A DNA stretch of 64,000 nucleotides from Brevundimonas aurantiaca (GCF_014199955.1 NZ_JACHOQ010000004.1:62001-126000), one strand, 5' to 3'; counted from the stretch's first letter, positions 53,474 to 62,880 are shown. Numbers and translations: made by a program. Notes: generated by a model from the letters alone, not told the origin.

Positions 53474-55308
53474 TGGGGCGTGCTCTTGCAGATCAGATAG
53501 TCGAGAGGGGGGATGCGGACGGCGTAGCTGGCCGGCGCCGAGGCCTGGGATTCGCAGTCGCCGCGCACAGCTTGCCACCGCAGCGAACCGGGCTCCACCT
53601 CGACCTGGGCCGTCGCCTCGGCGGTCGAGCTGTTGAACAGGACCAGGGTCTCCCCGCCGGCCTCATCCAGGCGGGACAGGGCGAACAGTCCGGGCGCATC
53701 GCCCGCCGCGCGGACGACCTGTCGGCCCCGGCGCAGGGCGGGATCAGCGGCGCGAATCCGGGCCATTTCGGCGATGGCCGTATAGAGGGGCGCTGTCGTG
53801 GAATAGGGCGTCTGCCGTCCGCCGATCGGCTGTTCCGCCGCATAGACCTGAGTCCGGCTGGGCCACATGTCCTGGCGCGAGTTTCCATAGCCGCCGGCGC
53901 CGGCGAAGCCCTGTTCGTCGCCGTAATAGAGGGTCGGCACGCCGCGGCTGAACATCATCAGGGCGTGGGCCAGCTTTACCCGCGCCAGGATTTCGGCTTC
54001 GTCGGCGTCGGGATTGGCCTGTTTCACGAAGAAGCCGACCCGACCCATGTCGTGATTGCCCAGGAAGGTCGGCAAGACGGCGGCGGTCTCGGCGCCCTTG
54101 GCGTAGATCGCGTCGGCGGCGAACAGTCGGGCCAGGGCGTCGGTCCCCGTCTTGCCGGATGCGACCTCCACCGCCGTCTTCTGGAAGGGGAAGTCGAGCA
54201 CGGCCGGATAGGCGTCCACCCGCGTGAACCGCGCCGTCACCGCCGGGTCGGGGTCATAGACCTCGCCGAAGATGTGGAAGTTCGGAATGCCCCTGGCCCG
54301 CGCCCGCTCCAGCATGGCGGGGATGAAGGCCTGCCAGAACTCGGGGTTCACGTGGCGGGCGGTGTCGATGCGGAAGCCGTCGATCCCGTATTTGTCGATC
54401 CAGCCGCCGAAGACGTCGATCATGCCCTGGACCACGACGGGGTCCTCGGTCAGCAGGTCGTCCAGACCGGCGAAATCCCCGTCCAGCGAGCTTTCGCCCG
54501 CAAAGGTGCTGTCGCCACGGTTATGATAGCGGATGGGGTCGTTCAGCCAGGCCGGGACCTTGGCGTTCTCTTCGCCCGCCGGGACATAGGGGGTGTAGGC
54601 GTAGTCGGGCCGGGTCAGGCGCGAGAAGTCCCGTCCGTCGAAGCCCGCGTTGATCGCCGCCCCGTCCACCCCGCCGCGGCGGGTGTAGGGATAGTCGGCA
54701 CGGCTGCGGTATTCGCACGGCCGGTCCGGGCATTCGCGGTAGCGGATGACGTCGGCCGTGTGGTTGGCGACGATGTCCAGATAGACCTTCATGCCCCGCG
54801 CATGGGCCGCATCGACCAGGGCCCGCATCGCCGTCTCGTCGCCGAAATGGGGATCGACGGCCGTGAAGTCGGTGATCCAGTAGCCGTGGTGCGCCGCGCC
54901 GGTGTAGCCGTTGTGCGTCTGCACCGGCTTGTTCTTGAACACGGGTGCCAGCCAGACGGCGGTGGCGCCCAGGCCCTGAATATAGTCCAGCCGCTGCGTC
55001 ACCCCGGCGAGATCGCCGCCGTGGTAGAAGTCGGTGTCCGACGGATCGAAGCCGCTTTTCAGCCGCTCGGGGGCGTAGCCGCCGTGGTCGTTCGCGGGAT
55101 CGCCGTTGGCGAACCGGTCGGGCAGCAGGAAGTAAATGACCTCGTCCTGCGGCGGACGCTGACGCAGCGCCGTCAGGGTGTCGGCTGCGGGCGACGCGGC
55201 CGGGGTCTCGGCGCGGGCCTGAAAGGGCAGGGCCGAAAGGCTCGCCATCAGAGCCGTCGCTGCGGCCAAGGCGCGGGCGCGGTTCGTCTTGCGGGGGGCA
55301 AGGCTCAT
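53470..55308 (-). CDS. exported GH13 alpha-amylase/cyclomaltodextrinase-like enzyme
   Basis: 612-aa GH13 enzyme with a Sec signal (ARALAAATALMASLSALPF to ARAE). Catalytic regions: VYLDIVANHTADV, IDGFRIDTARHVNPEFW (nucleophile), FHIFGEVYDPDP (acid) and LPTFLGNHDMGRVGFF. Acts on starch or dextrins outside the inner membrane. ATG 55308 has GGAGGACC upstream. First gene of the minus-strand pair and candidate LacI target through site B. Confidence 0.91.
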   Translation of the reverse strand: MSLAPRKTNRARALAAATALMASLSALPFQARAETPAASPAADTLTALRQRPPQDEVIYFLLPDRFANGDPANDHGGYAPERLKSGFDPSDTDFYHGGDLAGVTQRLDYIQGLGATAVWLAPVFKNKPVQTHNGYTGAAHHGYWITDFTAVDPHFGDETAMRALVDAAHARGMKVYLDIVANHTADVIRYRECPDRPCEYRSRADYPYTRRGGVDGAAINAGFDGRDFSRLTRPDYAYTPYVPAGEENAKVPAWLNDPIRYHNRGDSTFAGESSLDGDFAGLDDLLTEDPVVVQGMIDVFGGWIDKYGIDGFRIDTARHVNPEFWQAFIPAMLERARARGIPNFHIFGEVYDPDPAVTARFTRVDAYPAVLDFPFQKTAVEVASGKTGTDALARLFAADAIYAKGAETAAVLPTFLGNHDMGRVGFFVKQANPDADEAEILARVKLAHALMMFSRGVPTLYYGDEQGFAGAGGYGNSRQDMWPSRTQVYAAEQPIGGRQTPYSTTAPLYTAIAEMARIRAADPALRRGRQVVRAAGDAPGLFALSRLDEAGGETLVLFNSSTAEATAQVEVEPGSLRWQAVRGDCESQASAPASYAVRIPPLDYLICKSTPQ

Positions 55309-55353
55309 CCTGTCGGTCCTCCTGTCTGGAAAGTGCAAAGCCTTCCAGATCGA

Positions 55354-55370
55354 TTTGCAAGATTTTGCAG
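55354..55370. promoter_or_regulatory. candidate LacI operator B
   Basis: TTTGCA-AGAT-TTTGCAG, 46 bp upstream of the exported GH13 start codon (minus strand). Compare sites A and C. Confidence 0.5.
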
Positions 55371-55526
55371 CCCAAGCCCTGCCTGTCAACGCGGATTAGA
55401 ATGCTGCGATGCAGCGACAGCTTGGCCGTATCGATCCGTAAATCCGCGTATATGGGGCTTTCGCGGCCTCGGCGTGTGCGACGAAAATGCGTCGTCCACA
55501 TTAACGGCTTGCAACCTTGTCGAAGA

Positions 55527-55545
55527 TTTGCATATTTTTGCGAAG
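55527..55545. promoter_or_regulatory. candidate LacI operator C
   Basis: TTTGCA-TATT-TTTGCGAAG, about 50 bp upstream of the TonB receptor start codon. Same 10-bp repeat spacing as site B. Confidence 0.5.
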
Positions 55546-55593
55546 GCTTCGGCTGCGACATTCAGAATCGCGGCGGCCCCAGGGAGGATGACC

Positions 55594-58395
55594 ATGTCTC
55601 AACGTCTTAACCGGCGCGTGCGCCTGCTGTCGGGCGCTGCTGTCGGCGCCGCCGCCTTCGTCGCCGTCGGGGCGGCGCAGGCTCAAACCGCGACCACCGC
55701 CGCTCAGGCTGACCAAGCGCCGACCGAAGTCGGCGAAATCGTCGTCACCGGCATCCGCCGCTCGATCGAGGCCTCGATCTCGGCCAAGGCCAACAACACC
55801 TCGATCGTCGAAGTCATTTCGGCCGAGGACATCGGCAAGCTGCCGGACGTCTCGATCGCCGAATCCCTGGCGCGTCTGCCCGGCGTGACGATGCAGCGCC
55901 TTGACGGCCGCAGCCAGCAGATCTCCATCCGCGGCCTGGGCCCGGACTTCACCACCGCCCTGCTGAACGGCCGCGAACTGGTCACCACCGGCGACAACCG
56001 CGGCGTCGAGTTCGACCAGTTCCCGTCGGAACTGCTGGGCAGCGTCGTCGTCTACAAGACCCCGGATGCGGCCCTGCTGGGTCAGGGTCTGGCGGGCTCG
56101 GTCGATCTGCGCACCGTGCGGCCCCTGGCCTACGGCCGTCAGGCGATCGCCCTCAACTATCGGCATGAGTGGAACGACATCGGCGCCCTGAACTCGGGCA
56201 CGACCGACAGCGGCGACCGCTACACCGTCTCCTACATCGACCAGTTCATGGACGGCACCCTGGGCGTCGCCCTGGGCTACGCCCATATGAGCTCGCCCTA
56301 TCAGTCCGAGCGGTTCAACGCCTGGGGCTATCCGACCTATAGCGACGGCAATCTGCTGACCGGCGGCGTCAAGCCCTACGTCATGTCCTCGGAGCTGGAG
56401 CGCGACGGCTATATGGGCGTCTTGGAATGGCGCCCGAACGACCGCATCCACTCGACCATCGACGCCTTCTACTCCGAGTTCAAGAACACCCAGGTCCTGC
56501 GCGGCATCGAATTCCCGCTGGCCTGGGGCGGCTCTTCGGGCGACTGCACCGTCAACGTCGCCTCGCCCGTCTGCCGTCCGGCGCCGTCGCTGCGCCCCGG
56601 CTACACCGTGGAAGACGGCCTGATCGTCGCCGGCACCTGGGACAACATCAAGGGCGTGGTCCGCAACGACCTGAACAAGCGCGACAGCAACATCACCGCC
56701 CTGGGCTGGAACACCGAATTCGTCGCCAATGACGATTGGACCCTGGGTCTGGACCTCAGCTATTCGAAGGTCGAGCGTGACGACATCATCCTGGAGACCA
56801 ACGCCGGGACGGGCCGCAACATCAACGGCGCCCTGGACACCCTGGGCTTCGAACTGACCGACGACGGGGTGACCCGGTTCAACAGCCGGCTCGACTACGC
56901 CGACGCCAGCCTGATCCGCATCACCTCGGCCCAGGGCTGGGGCTCGGACGTCATTCCGGGCGGACAGGTCGGCTATATGAACACGCCCTCGATCGAGGAC
57001 GAGCTGAAGGCGGCCCGCATCACCGCCAAGCGGACTCTGCACCAGAGCCCGTTCAGCTCCATCGACTTCGGCCTGAACTATACCGAGCGCAACAAGAGCT
57101 TCGTCAACGACCAGTACTATATCGGCGTCCCCGGCGGCGGCGATCTGTTCGTGCCGTCGGAATATCTGCTGGCCCCGACCGACCTGGGCTATCTCGGCAT
57201 CTCGCAGGTGCTGAGCTATGACGCCCTGGGCGTGGTCAACAGCGGCCTGCTGGATCGGGTTCGCAACCCCAACGCCGACGTCGCCGCCGGCAACTGGGAA
57301 GTGACTGAAAAGGTCTCTACCGCCTACATCCGCGCCAACATCGACCACGAACTGTTCGGCATGCCCCTGACCGGCAATGTCGGCATGCAGTTCGTCTATA
57401 CGGATCAGAGCTCCAGCGGCTTCTCGGCGCGGCAGGTCGGCCCCGGCGTGGCTGAAACGGTCGCCGTCAACGGCGGTGCGGAATATCTGGAGATCTTGCC
57501 AAGCTCCAACTTCATCCTGGAGGTCGGCGACGACCTGTTCGCCCGCTTTGCGATCTCGCGCACCCTGGCGCGTCCGCGGATGGACGACATGCGCGCCTCG
57601 CGGAACTACAGCTACAACACCAGCCTGGCCCAATCGACGGACATCAACCGTTCGCCGTGGGGCGGCGGCGGCGGCAATCCGGAACTGCGGCCCTATATCG
57701 CCGACGTCGCGGACCTGTCGTTCGAGAAATATTTCGCCAACCGCCGAGGCTATGTCTCGCTGGCCGGCTTCTACAAACACCTTGAAACCTACGTCTATAA
57801 CCGCAACCAGATCTTCGACTTCAGCGGCTATCCGATCGGCGTGATCTCGCCGACCAACCCCGAACCGGCTCTGCGCCAAGGTCTGGTCGGTGCGCCGGAC
57901 AACGGCGACGGCGGCTGGATCAAGGGTCTGGAGTTCTCGGTGTCGGCTCCGTTCGACCTGTTCCACCCCGCGCTCGAGGGCTTCGGGGGCGTCTTCAGCG
58001 CCTCGGCGACCGACAGCGAGGTCCAGCCCGACCCGACCCAGGCACCGACCACCCTGCCGGGCCTGTCGGAGACGGTGGTCAACGGCACCCTCTATTATGA
58101 GCGTTACGGCTTCCAGGCGCGGGTCTCGGGTCGCTACCGGTCGGACTTCCTGGGCGAGGTCGCCGGCTTCGGCAACGGCCGCACCCTGCGGTCGGTCGCG
58201 GCGGAAACCGTGGTCGACGCCCAGATCGGCTATGAGTTCCAGTCCGGTCCGCTGGAAGGCCTGTCGATCCTGGCCCAGGTCAACAACCTGACCGACGAGC
58301 CGTTCAAGACCTTCGAAAACGGCGATGAGCGCCGGACCATCGACTATCAGAGCTACGGCCGGACCTTCGCGGTGGGCATGAACTACCGCTTCTGA
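55594..58395 (+). CDS. TonB-dependent receptor for maltodextrins (MalA-like)
   Basis: 933-aa outer membrane receptor. Signal peptide to AAQAQ, then the TonB-box/plug region (GEIVVTGIRRSIEASISAK, DIGKLPDVSIAESLARLPGV, ISIRGLGPDFTTALLNGREL) and a long barrel with alternating aromatic strands ending in YRF. Family and cluster place it as the importer of maltodextrins across the outer membrane, as MalA of Caulobacter. ATG 55594 is 6 bp after AGGGAGG; the open frame running back to 53572 is antisense to GH13 and rejected. Confidence 0.92.
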   Translation: MSQRLNRRVRLLSGAAVGAAAFVAVGAAQAQTATTAAQADQAPTEVGEIVVTGIRRSIEASISAKANNTSIVEVISAEDIGKLPDVSIAESLARLPGVTMQRLDGRSQQISIRGLGPDFTTALLNGRELVTTGDNRGVEFDQFPSELLGSVVVYKTPDAALLGQGLAGSVDLRTVRPLAYGRQAIALNYRHEWNDIGALNSGTTDSGDRYTVSYIDQFMDGTLGVALGYAHMSSPYQSERFNAWGYPTYSDGNLLTGGVKPYVMSSELERDGYMGVLEWRPNDRIHSTIDAFYSEFKNTQVLRGIEFPLAWGGSSGDCTVNVASPVCRPAPSLRPGYTVEDGLIVAGTWDNIKGVVRNDLNKRDSNITALGWNTEFVANDDWTLGLDLSYSKVERDDIILETNAGTGRNINGALDTLGFELTDDGVTRFNSRLDYADASLIRITSAQGWGSDVIPGGQVGYMNTPSIEDELKAARITAKRTLHQSPFSSIDFGLNYTERNKSFVNDQYYIGVPGGGDLFVPSEYLLAPTDLGYLGISQVLSYDALGVVNSGLLDRVRNPNADVAAGNWEVTEKVSTAYIRANIDHELFGMPLTGNVGMQFVYTDQSSSGFSARQVGPGVAETVAVNGGAEYLEILPSSNFILEVGDDLFARFAISRTLARPRMDDMRASRNYSYNTSLAQSTDINRSPWGGGGGNPELRPYIADVADLSFEKYFANRRGYVSLAGFYKHLETYVYNRNQIFDFSGYPIGVISPTNPEPALRQGLVGAPDNGDGGWIKGLEFSVSAPFDLFHPALEGFGGVFSASATDSEVQPDPTQAPTTLPGLSETVVNGTLYYERYGFQARVSGRYRSDFLGEVAGFGNGRTLRSVAAETVVDAQIGYEFQSGPLEGLSILAQVNNLTDEPFKTFENGDERRTIDYQSYGRTFAVGMNYRF

Positions 58396-58416
58396 TTTCT
58401 CCCCTGAGCAAACTCG

Positions 58417-58450
58417 GGCCGCCTCGGAAACGAGGCGGCCTTCTTCTTTG
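58417..58450 (+). terminator. terminator after the TonB receptor
   Basis: GGCCGCCTCG (58417-58426), GAAA loop, CGAGGCGGCC (58431-58440), then TTCTTCTTT. A perfect 10-bp stem. Confidence 0.85.
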
Positions 58451-58510
58451 GGGAGGCGACAACGCCTTCAGCTGGAAAGGTCTGATGAGGGCTTGACGCC
58501 TCAGCGGAGG

Positions 58511-58999
58511 CTAGCCGGCTAACCCCAGGGTTTTGAGCCGGATTTCCATGGCGGCCTTGGATACGCCGAACTTGGCGGCCAGCTCGGTGACGTCGGTCGT
58601 TTGCGCGTGCTCTTTTTCGATCAGCTTCTTCGGCATCACGATTTGCGCCGCGATCCGGTTGGCTTCGATTTCATGAGCCCGTTTGAAGACAAGATCCTCG
58701 GGCTGCTCACCGCCGTAGAGATTATCGATGTGCCGATGCATCCTCTTGCCGTCTCCCAAGAGGTCGCGATGCATCAGATAGTGGGCGAGTTCGTGAGCCG
58801 CTGTGAAGCGCCTGCGATTTTCGGACTCGAGCGCGTTCACGGCGATCGTGAAGCTGTCGCCGTTGCGCGTGATCGATCCCGAAGCGTCCTCCAACCACAG
58901 CTCTTGATACTCGATGCCGAGTTCTTTGAAGATGGCTTCAAGATCGACGGGGGCGTTTTTCATGTGGCGGGCCACGACGGCCATCTCACTCTTTTCCAT
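58511..58999 (-). CDS. ImmA/IrrE-type metallopeptidase
   Basis: 162-aa protein with the zinc HExxH motif in RFTAAHELAHYLMHRD (about residue 69) and the third-ligand helix EIEANRIAAQIVMP. N-terminal LEAIFKELGIEYQELWLED and a C-terminal helical AAKFGVSKAAMEIRLKTLG complete the family pattern. ImmA cleaves phage-type repressors and IrrE acts in stress response; here no HTH partner is next to it. It overlaps the upstream membrane-protein gene by 14 bp. Confidence 0.87.
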   Translation of the reverse strand: MEKSEMAVVARHMKNAPVDLEAIFKELGIEYQELWLEDASGSITRNGDSFTIAVNALESENRRRFTAAHELAHYLMHRDLLGDGKRMHRHIDNLYGGEQPEDLVFKRAHEIEANRIAAQIVMPKKLIEKEHAQTTDVTELAAKFGVSKAAMEIRLKTLGLAG

Positions 59000-59414
59000 C
59001 GAAGCCCTCCTTCCCGTTCTCGCCGACAGCAGCGACCATCGCTTCTACGTCCGCTTCAGATATAGGTCTTTCACGCGGAAATGTCTGCTGGAACTCGGCG
59101 ACCTCGCGACGAAGCATTGGAATACCTTCGTCCTTGATCCATTTTTCAACTTCTTGTTCCGCCACTTGTCGGGCTTCGCGCTCCGCTTGCCGCCCAATAA
59201 TACGGCCCCAAGCAATGCCTCCGAGCAAGGCTCCGACGGCGAGTGCGGCGGCGCCGATGGAGATCGCATTGGCTTGCGAGGTAAGGGACACCGCCACCGC
59301 GTCCCAGTTCGGATTTGCGGCTTCAGGCGGCGGGGCAGGCAGGGGCTGACAAGGGCGAGTGGCGGCTTCCACCATTCGGGCGCATACGTCGGCGGTGATT
59401 GTTGGTGTCGGCAT
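58986..59414 (-). CDS. single-pass membrane protein paired with ImmA
   Basis: 142-aa protein with one central hydrophobic helix (IGAAALAVGALLGGIAWG, about 58-78) followed by a charged helix (RQAEREARQVAEQEVEKW) and an acidic tail. No family recognised. It overlaps the ImmA gene, suggesting a functional pair. Base composition is lower in GC than the sugar genes around it. ATG 59414 is the likely start. Confidence 0.7.
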   Translation of the reverse strand: MPTPTITADVCARMVEAATRPCQPLPAPPPEAANPNWDAVAVSLTSQANAISIGAAALAVGALLGGIAWGRIIGRQAEREARQVAEQEVEKWIKDEGIPMLRREVAEFQQTFPRERPISEADVEAMVAAVGENGKEGFDGKE

Positions 59415-59584
59415 GGGGATGGTTTGACACAATCTGGGGCTGTCGTCGCTGACAGCGGCGCCAAAGTTTGGTTACAGGCGCCTTTTTTCCGCTGGACGGC
59501 GCGTCCGCTATGGCCGAACCAAGGCAATCAGAACCGCGCGGGCACAGCGCGGCGTCTTCGTATCATCCGTAAGGGGGAATATTC

Positions 59585-60859
59585 ATGTCCGCACCAGAGG
59601 CCGCAAGACGTCAGGGCACAGGCCTGGCCTTCGCCTATGTCACCACGCTCTTCTTCGCCTGGGGCTTCGCCACCTCGCTGATCGATCCGCTGATCGCGGC
59701 GGTGAAGCGGGTGTTCGATCTGAACAATGCCGAGGCCTTTCTGACGACCTTCGCCTGGTTCATCGCCTATGGACTGATGTCCCTGCCGGCGGCGGCGGTG
59801 CTGGGCCGGCTGGGCTACAGCCGTTCGATCATCGGCGCCCTGGTCGTCATGGTGGCGGGCTGTCTGATCGTGCCGGCCGCCACGGCCGCCGACTGGTATC
59901 CGGGCGTGCTGATCGCCCTGTTCGTCATCGCCTCGGGCGTCACCCTGCTTCAGGTCGCGGCCAATCCGCTGGTGGCCGAACTGGGCGCGCCCAAGGGCGC
60001 TTCCAGCCGTCTGAATCTGTCCCAGGCCTTCAACTCCCTGGGCACTACGGTCGGTCCGTGGCTGGGGTCGCACGTCCTGTTGACGGGCGGCGTCTTCGCC
60101 GCCGGCGCCGTGGTCACGGCCGCGACCCGGACCCAGTCGCTGCGCAGCATCGACATGGCCTTCCTGGGCATGGGCGCCTTCTTCGCCGTCGTGGCCTTCT
60201 TCATCTTCACGGCGCGCAAGAAGATCAATGCGGCGGCGCCTGCCGCCACCGAGGCGGTCTCGCCGCTGAAGGCCTTGACCTCGCCTTGGGCCATCTTCGG
60301 CGCCCTGGCCATCTTCCTCTACGTCGGTTCCGAAGTGGCCATCGGCGGCATGCTGACCAACTTCCTCGAAAGCCCCGAGACCCTGAACGCGCCGATCGAA
60401 ACCGCCGGCAAGATGGTCGCCCTCTACTGGGGCGGCGCCATGGTCGGCCGCTTCATCGGCTCGGCCGTCCTGACCCAGGTCCGGCCGGGAATCGTCCTGG
60501 CGGTCTGCACCGTGACGGCGGCGGTCCTCTGCTTCGTCGTCAGCCGGATCGGCGGACCGACGGCGGCCTATGCGGCCCTGTCGATCGGCCTGTTCAACTC
60601 GATCATGTTCCCGACCATCTTCACCCTGACCCTGGAGCGGTCCACCGCCCCCACCTCGGCCACCTCGGGCCTGTTGGTCTTCGGCATCATCGGCGGCGCC
60701 CTGCTGCCCCAGGTGGCGGCGCGCATCGCCGACGCCGCCGGCGCGCTTCAGCCGGCCTTCGTCGTGCCGATGCTGGGCTATGTCGGCCTGACGATCTTCG
60801 CCGTGGCCTGCATCCGCACCAAGGCCAAGACCGAGGTGACGACCACCGTCTCGCACTGA
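59585..60859 (+). CDS. sugar MFS transporter (GluP/FucP type)
   Basis: 424-aa permease with 12 hydrophobic segments. Family signatures: FFAWGFATSLIDPLIAAVK, LLQVAANPLVAELGAP and SIGLFNSIMFPTIFTLTLE. Glucose/galactose transport is the likely role, taking up glucose freed by the preceding enzymes. ATG 59585 follows AAGGGGGA. A terminator follows directly. Confidence 0.9.
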   Translation: MSAPEAARRQGTGLAFAYVTTLFFAWGFATSLIDPLIAAVKRVFDLNNAEAFLTTFAWFIAYGLMSLPAAAVLGRLGYSRSIIGALVVMVAGCLIVPAATAADWYPGVLIALFVIASGVTLLQVAANPLVAELGAPKGASSRLNLSQAFNSLGTTVGPWLGSHVLLTGGVFAAGAVVTAATRTQSLRSIDMAFLGMGAFFAVVAFFIFTARKKINAAAPAATEAVSPLKALTSPWAIFGALAIFLYVGSEVAIGGMLTNFLESPETLNAPIETAGKMVALYWGGAMVGRFIGSAVLTQVRPGIVLAVCTVTAAVLCFVVSRIGGPTAAYAALSIGLFNSIMFPTIFTLTLERSTAPTSATSGLLVFGIIGGALLPQVAARIADAAGALQPAFVVPMLGYVGLTIFAVACIRTKAKTEVTTTVSH

Positions 60860-60882
60860 GGCCGGTCTTCAGACACGACAAA

Positions 60883-60912
60883 GGGCGCGGAGAGCCATCT
60901 CCGCGCCCTTTT
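60883..60912 (+). terminator. terminator after gluP-like gene
   Basis: GGGCGCGGAGA (60883-60893), GCCA loop, TCTCCGCGCCC (60898-60908), then TTTT. It separates the convergent transporter and TetR genes. Confidence 0.87.
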
Positions 60913-60929
60913 CAATTCCGCGCGGACGG

Positions 60930-61499
60930 TCAGCCGTCGATCAGGCCCTGAAGGATCGGGGCCAGGCGGTCGCGCATCTTTTCGCAGTCGGCCTGGTCGA
61001 TGTTGAAACTGCCGCCGCCCAGTTCGCGGCTGACCGACATCCCCATGATGAAACCGGCCAAGAGGCGGGCGCGGACCCGGGCGTCCGGACCGCTGATCCA
61101 TTCCTCAAGCGGGCCGAAGAAGCGGGCCGTGCAGGTGTTCTGAACCATTTCAGCGGCCTTGTTCGAGCCGATGGAGCGCAGCATGATCGCCATGCCCTTC
61201 AGCTTTTCAGCCTTCTTGGGCTCGAAGACGATCTCGTGGGCGACGCGCCGGCCGAACTCGGACTTGTCGCCCGACATCAGGGTGCTGCCGTCGCTGCAGC
61301 TGTCCAGGGCCGCCAGGAACAGATCGTCCTTGGAGCCGAAATAGCGGCTGATCAGGGCCGCATCGACGCCGACGTCGCGGGCGATGTCGCGCATGCCCAC
61401 ATCGTCATAGCTCTCGGCCGCGAAACGGTCGCGTGCTGCTTCGAGGATGGCCGTGCGGGTGGCGGCGGCGTTCCTCGGGCGGGGGCCGGGACATAACAA
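60930..61499 (-). CDS. TetR-family regulator of the RND operon
   Basis: About 189 aa. N-terminal HTH: TRTAILEAARDRFAAESYDD then VGMRDIARDVGVDAALISRYF; C-terminal ligand domain with a typical SvtR-like GSNKAAEMVQNTCTARFF. The frame stays open to TTG 61550, but that codon lies inside the operator palindrome; TTG 61499 behind GGAG is preferred, with low certainty. Divergent from the efflux genes and so probably their repressor. Confidence 0.85.
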   Translation of the reverse strand: MLCPGPRPRNAAATRTAILEAARDRFAAESYDDVGMRDIARDVGVDAALISRYFGSKDDLFLAALDSCSDGSTLMSGDKSEFGRRVAHEIVFEPKKAEKLKGMAIMLRSIGSNKAAEMVQNTCTARFFGPLEEWISGPDARVRARLLAGFIMGMSVSRELGGGSFNIDQADCEKMRDRLAPILQGLIDG

Positions 61500-61543
61500 G
61501 GGGGCGACACTCCAGAATGAATAACCGTAGCCTCCATATGGCT

Positions 61544-61563
61544 TTGTCAACGCCTGTTGACAA
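61544..61563. promoter_or_regulatory. TetR operator and RND promoter region
   Basis: Perfect palindrome TTGTCAAC-GCCT-GTTGACAA. Its right arm contains TTGACA (61557-61562), a candidate -35 box for the efflux operon with ATTAAG about 18 bp later. A further half site, GTTGACAA, lies at 61597-61604. Binding of TetR here would block both directions. Confidence 0.65.
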
Positions 61564-61668
61564 GCGTCACGACGCCACCCATTAAGTCACCATGCGTTGA
61601 CAAGGCCGGCTCCCCACCGGTCCTCATCCGCACGACAGGGATTTACCTCCGACAGGGAGATTGCGCAG

Positions 61669-62877
61669 ATGCGCGGGCTGAAGATTGCGGCCGTGTCCGT
61701 CATGGTGACGGGCGCGCTTTATGGATGTTCCCCCAAGGCCGAGGGCCAGGCGCCCGGCGGCGCCCCGCCGGTGACGGTGGCCACGCCTCTGCAGCAGAAG
61801 GTGGTGGACTGGGACGAGTTCACGGGACGCTTCGAAGCGATCGAGAGCGTGGATGTCCGCGCCCGCGTCGGCGGCTATATCCAGGCGGTCCATTTCCGCG
61901 ACGGCCAGATGGTCCAGAAGGGCCAGCTGCTCTTCACCCTGGACCCGCGCCCCGCCCAGGCCGCCCTGGCCCAGGCCCAGGCCCAGGTCGCCCAGATGCA
62001 GTCGCAGCTGACCCTGGCCCGCGCCAATCTGGCGCGCAGCGAGACCCTGCTGGCCTCCCAGGCCGTTTCCCGGGCCGAATATGACGCCAACAAGGCGGCG
62101 GTCGATGCGGCCCAGGCCAATCTCGCGGCGGCCAACGCCGCCGTTCGCACCGCCCAGCTGAACCTGGAATACACCCGCGTCACGGCGCCGACCTCGGGCC
62201 GGGTCTCGGATCGTCGCGTCGATCCGGGCAATCTGGTCGCCGGCGGCTCCTCGGCGGGCGACGTCCTGACCACCATCGTCTCGGGCGGTCCGATCCACTT
62301 CGTCTTCGACGGTTCGGAAGCGGTGCTGTTGAAATATATGCGAGACGGCGGCGCCAGCCAGGGCGCCCCGGTCCGCATCCGCCTGCAGGACGAGAGCGGC
62401 TTCACCCGCACCGGCCGGCTGGACTTTTCGGACAACGCCCTGGACACCTCGTCCGGCGTGATCCGCATGCGCGCCATTGTGCCGAACGCCGACGGCTTCC
62501 TGCGGCCCGGCCTGTTCGGCCGCGCCCAGGTCGCCGGCGCCGGCTCCTATGACGCCCTGCTGGTGCCCGACACCGCCGTCGGCACCGATCAGGCGCGCCG
62601 CGTCGTCTCGGTCGTCAACGCCGACGGGTCGGTCACGACCAAGCCCGTCGAACTGGGTCCGATCGTCCAAGGTTTGCGCGTGATCAAGTCGGGTCTGGCC
62701 CCGACCGACCGCGTCATCATCGCCGGCCTGCAACGCGCCGCCCAGCCGGGCTCCAAGGTCACGCCCAAGACCGGCAAGATCCAACCCGTCGCCCAACAGG
62801 CGCCGGACGCCCCGGTCACCCAGGCGGCCCCGGCCTCCACCGCCTCGTTCGCCACCAGCCTTTCGACCGGCGACTAA
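61669..62877 (+). CDS. RND efflux periplasmic adaptor, lipoprotein
   Basis: 402-aa membrane-fusion protein. Lipoprotein signal MRGLKIAAVSVMVTGALYGC (Cys20). Barrel-sandwich halves flank an alpha-hairpin (ALAQAQAQVAQMQSQLTLAR ... AAVRTAQLNLEYTRVTAPTSG), then a beta-barrel and membrane-proximal domain (LVPDTAVGTDQARRVVSVVN). Links the RND pump to an outer membrane channel. The leader before it (61564-61668) is about 100 bp with CAGGGAGA near the ATG. Confidence 0.92.
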   Translation: MRGLKIAAVSVMVTGALYGCSPKAEGQAPGGAPPVTVATPLQQKVVDWDEFTGRFEAIESVDVRARVGGYIQAVHFRDGQMVQKGQLLFTLDPRPAQAALAQAQAQVAQMQSQLTLARANLARSETLLASQAVSRAEYDANKAAVDAAQANLAAANAAVRTAQLNLEYTRVTAPTSGRVSDRRVDPGNLVAGGSSAGDVLTTIVSGGPIHFVFDGSEAVLLKYMRDGGASQGAPVRIRLQDESGFTRTGRLDFSDNALDTSSGVIRMRAIVPNADGFLRPGLFGRAQVAGAGSYDALLVPDTAVGTDQARRVVSVVNADGSVTTKPVELGPIVQGLRVIKSGLAPTDRVIIAGLQRAAQPGSKVTPKTGKIQPVAQQAPDAPVTQAAPASTASFATSLSTGD

Positions 62878-62880
62878 GCC

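Noticed and set aside
53572..55587. 672-codon N-terminal extension of the TonB receptor
   Set aside because: It lies opposite the exported GH13 gene; the receptor's signal peptide begins at 55594 with a proper ribosome binding site.
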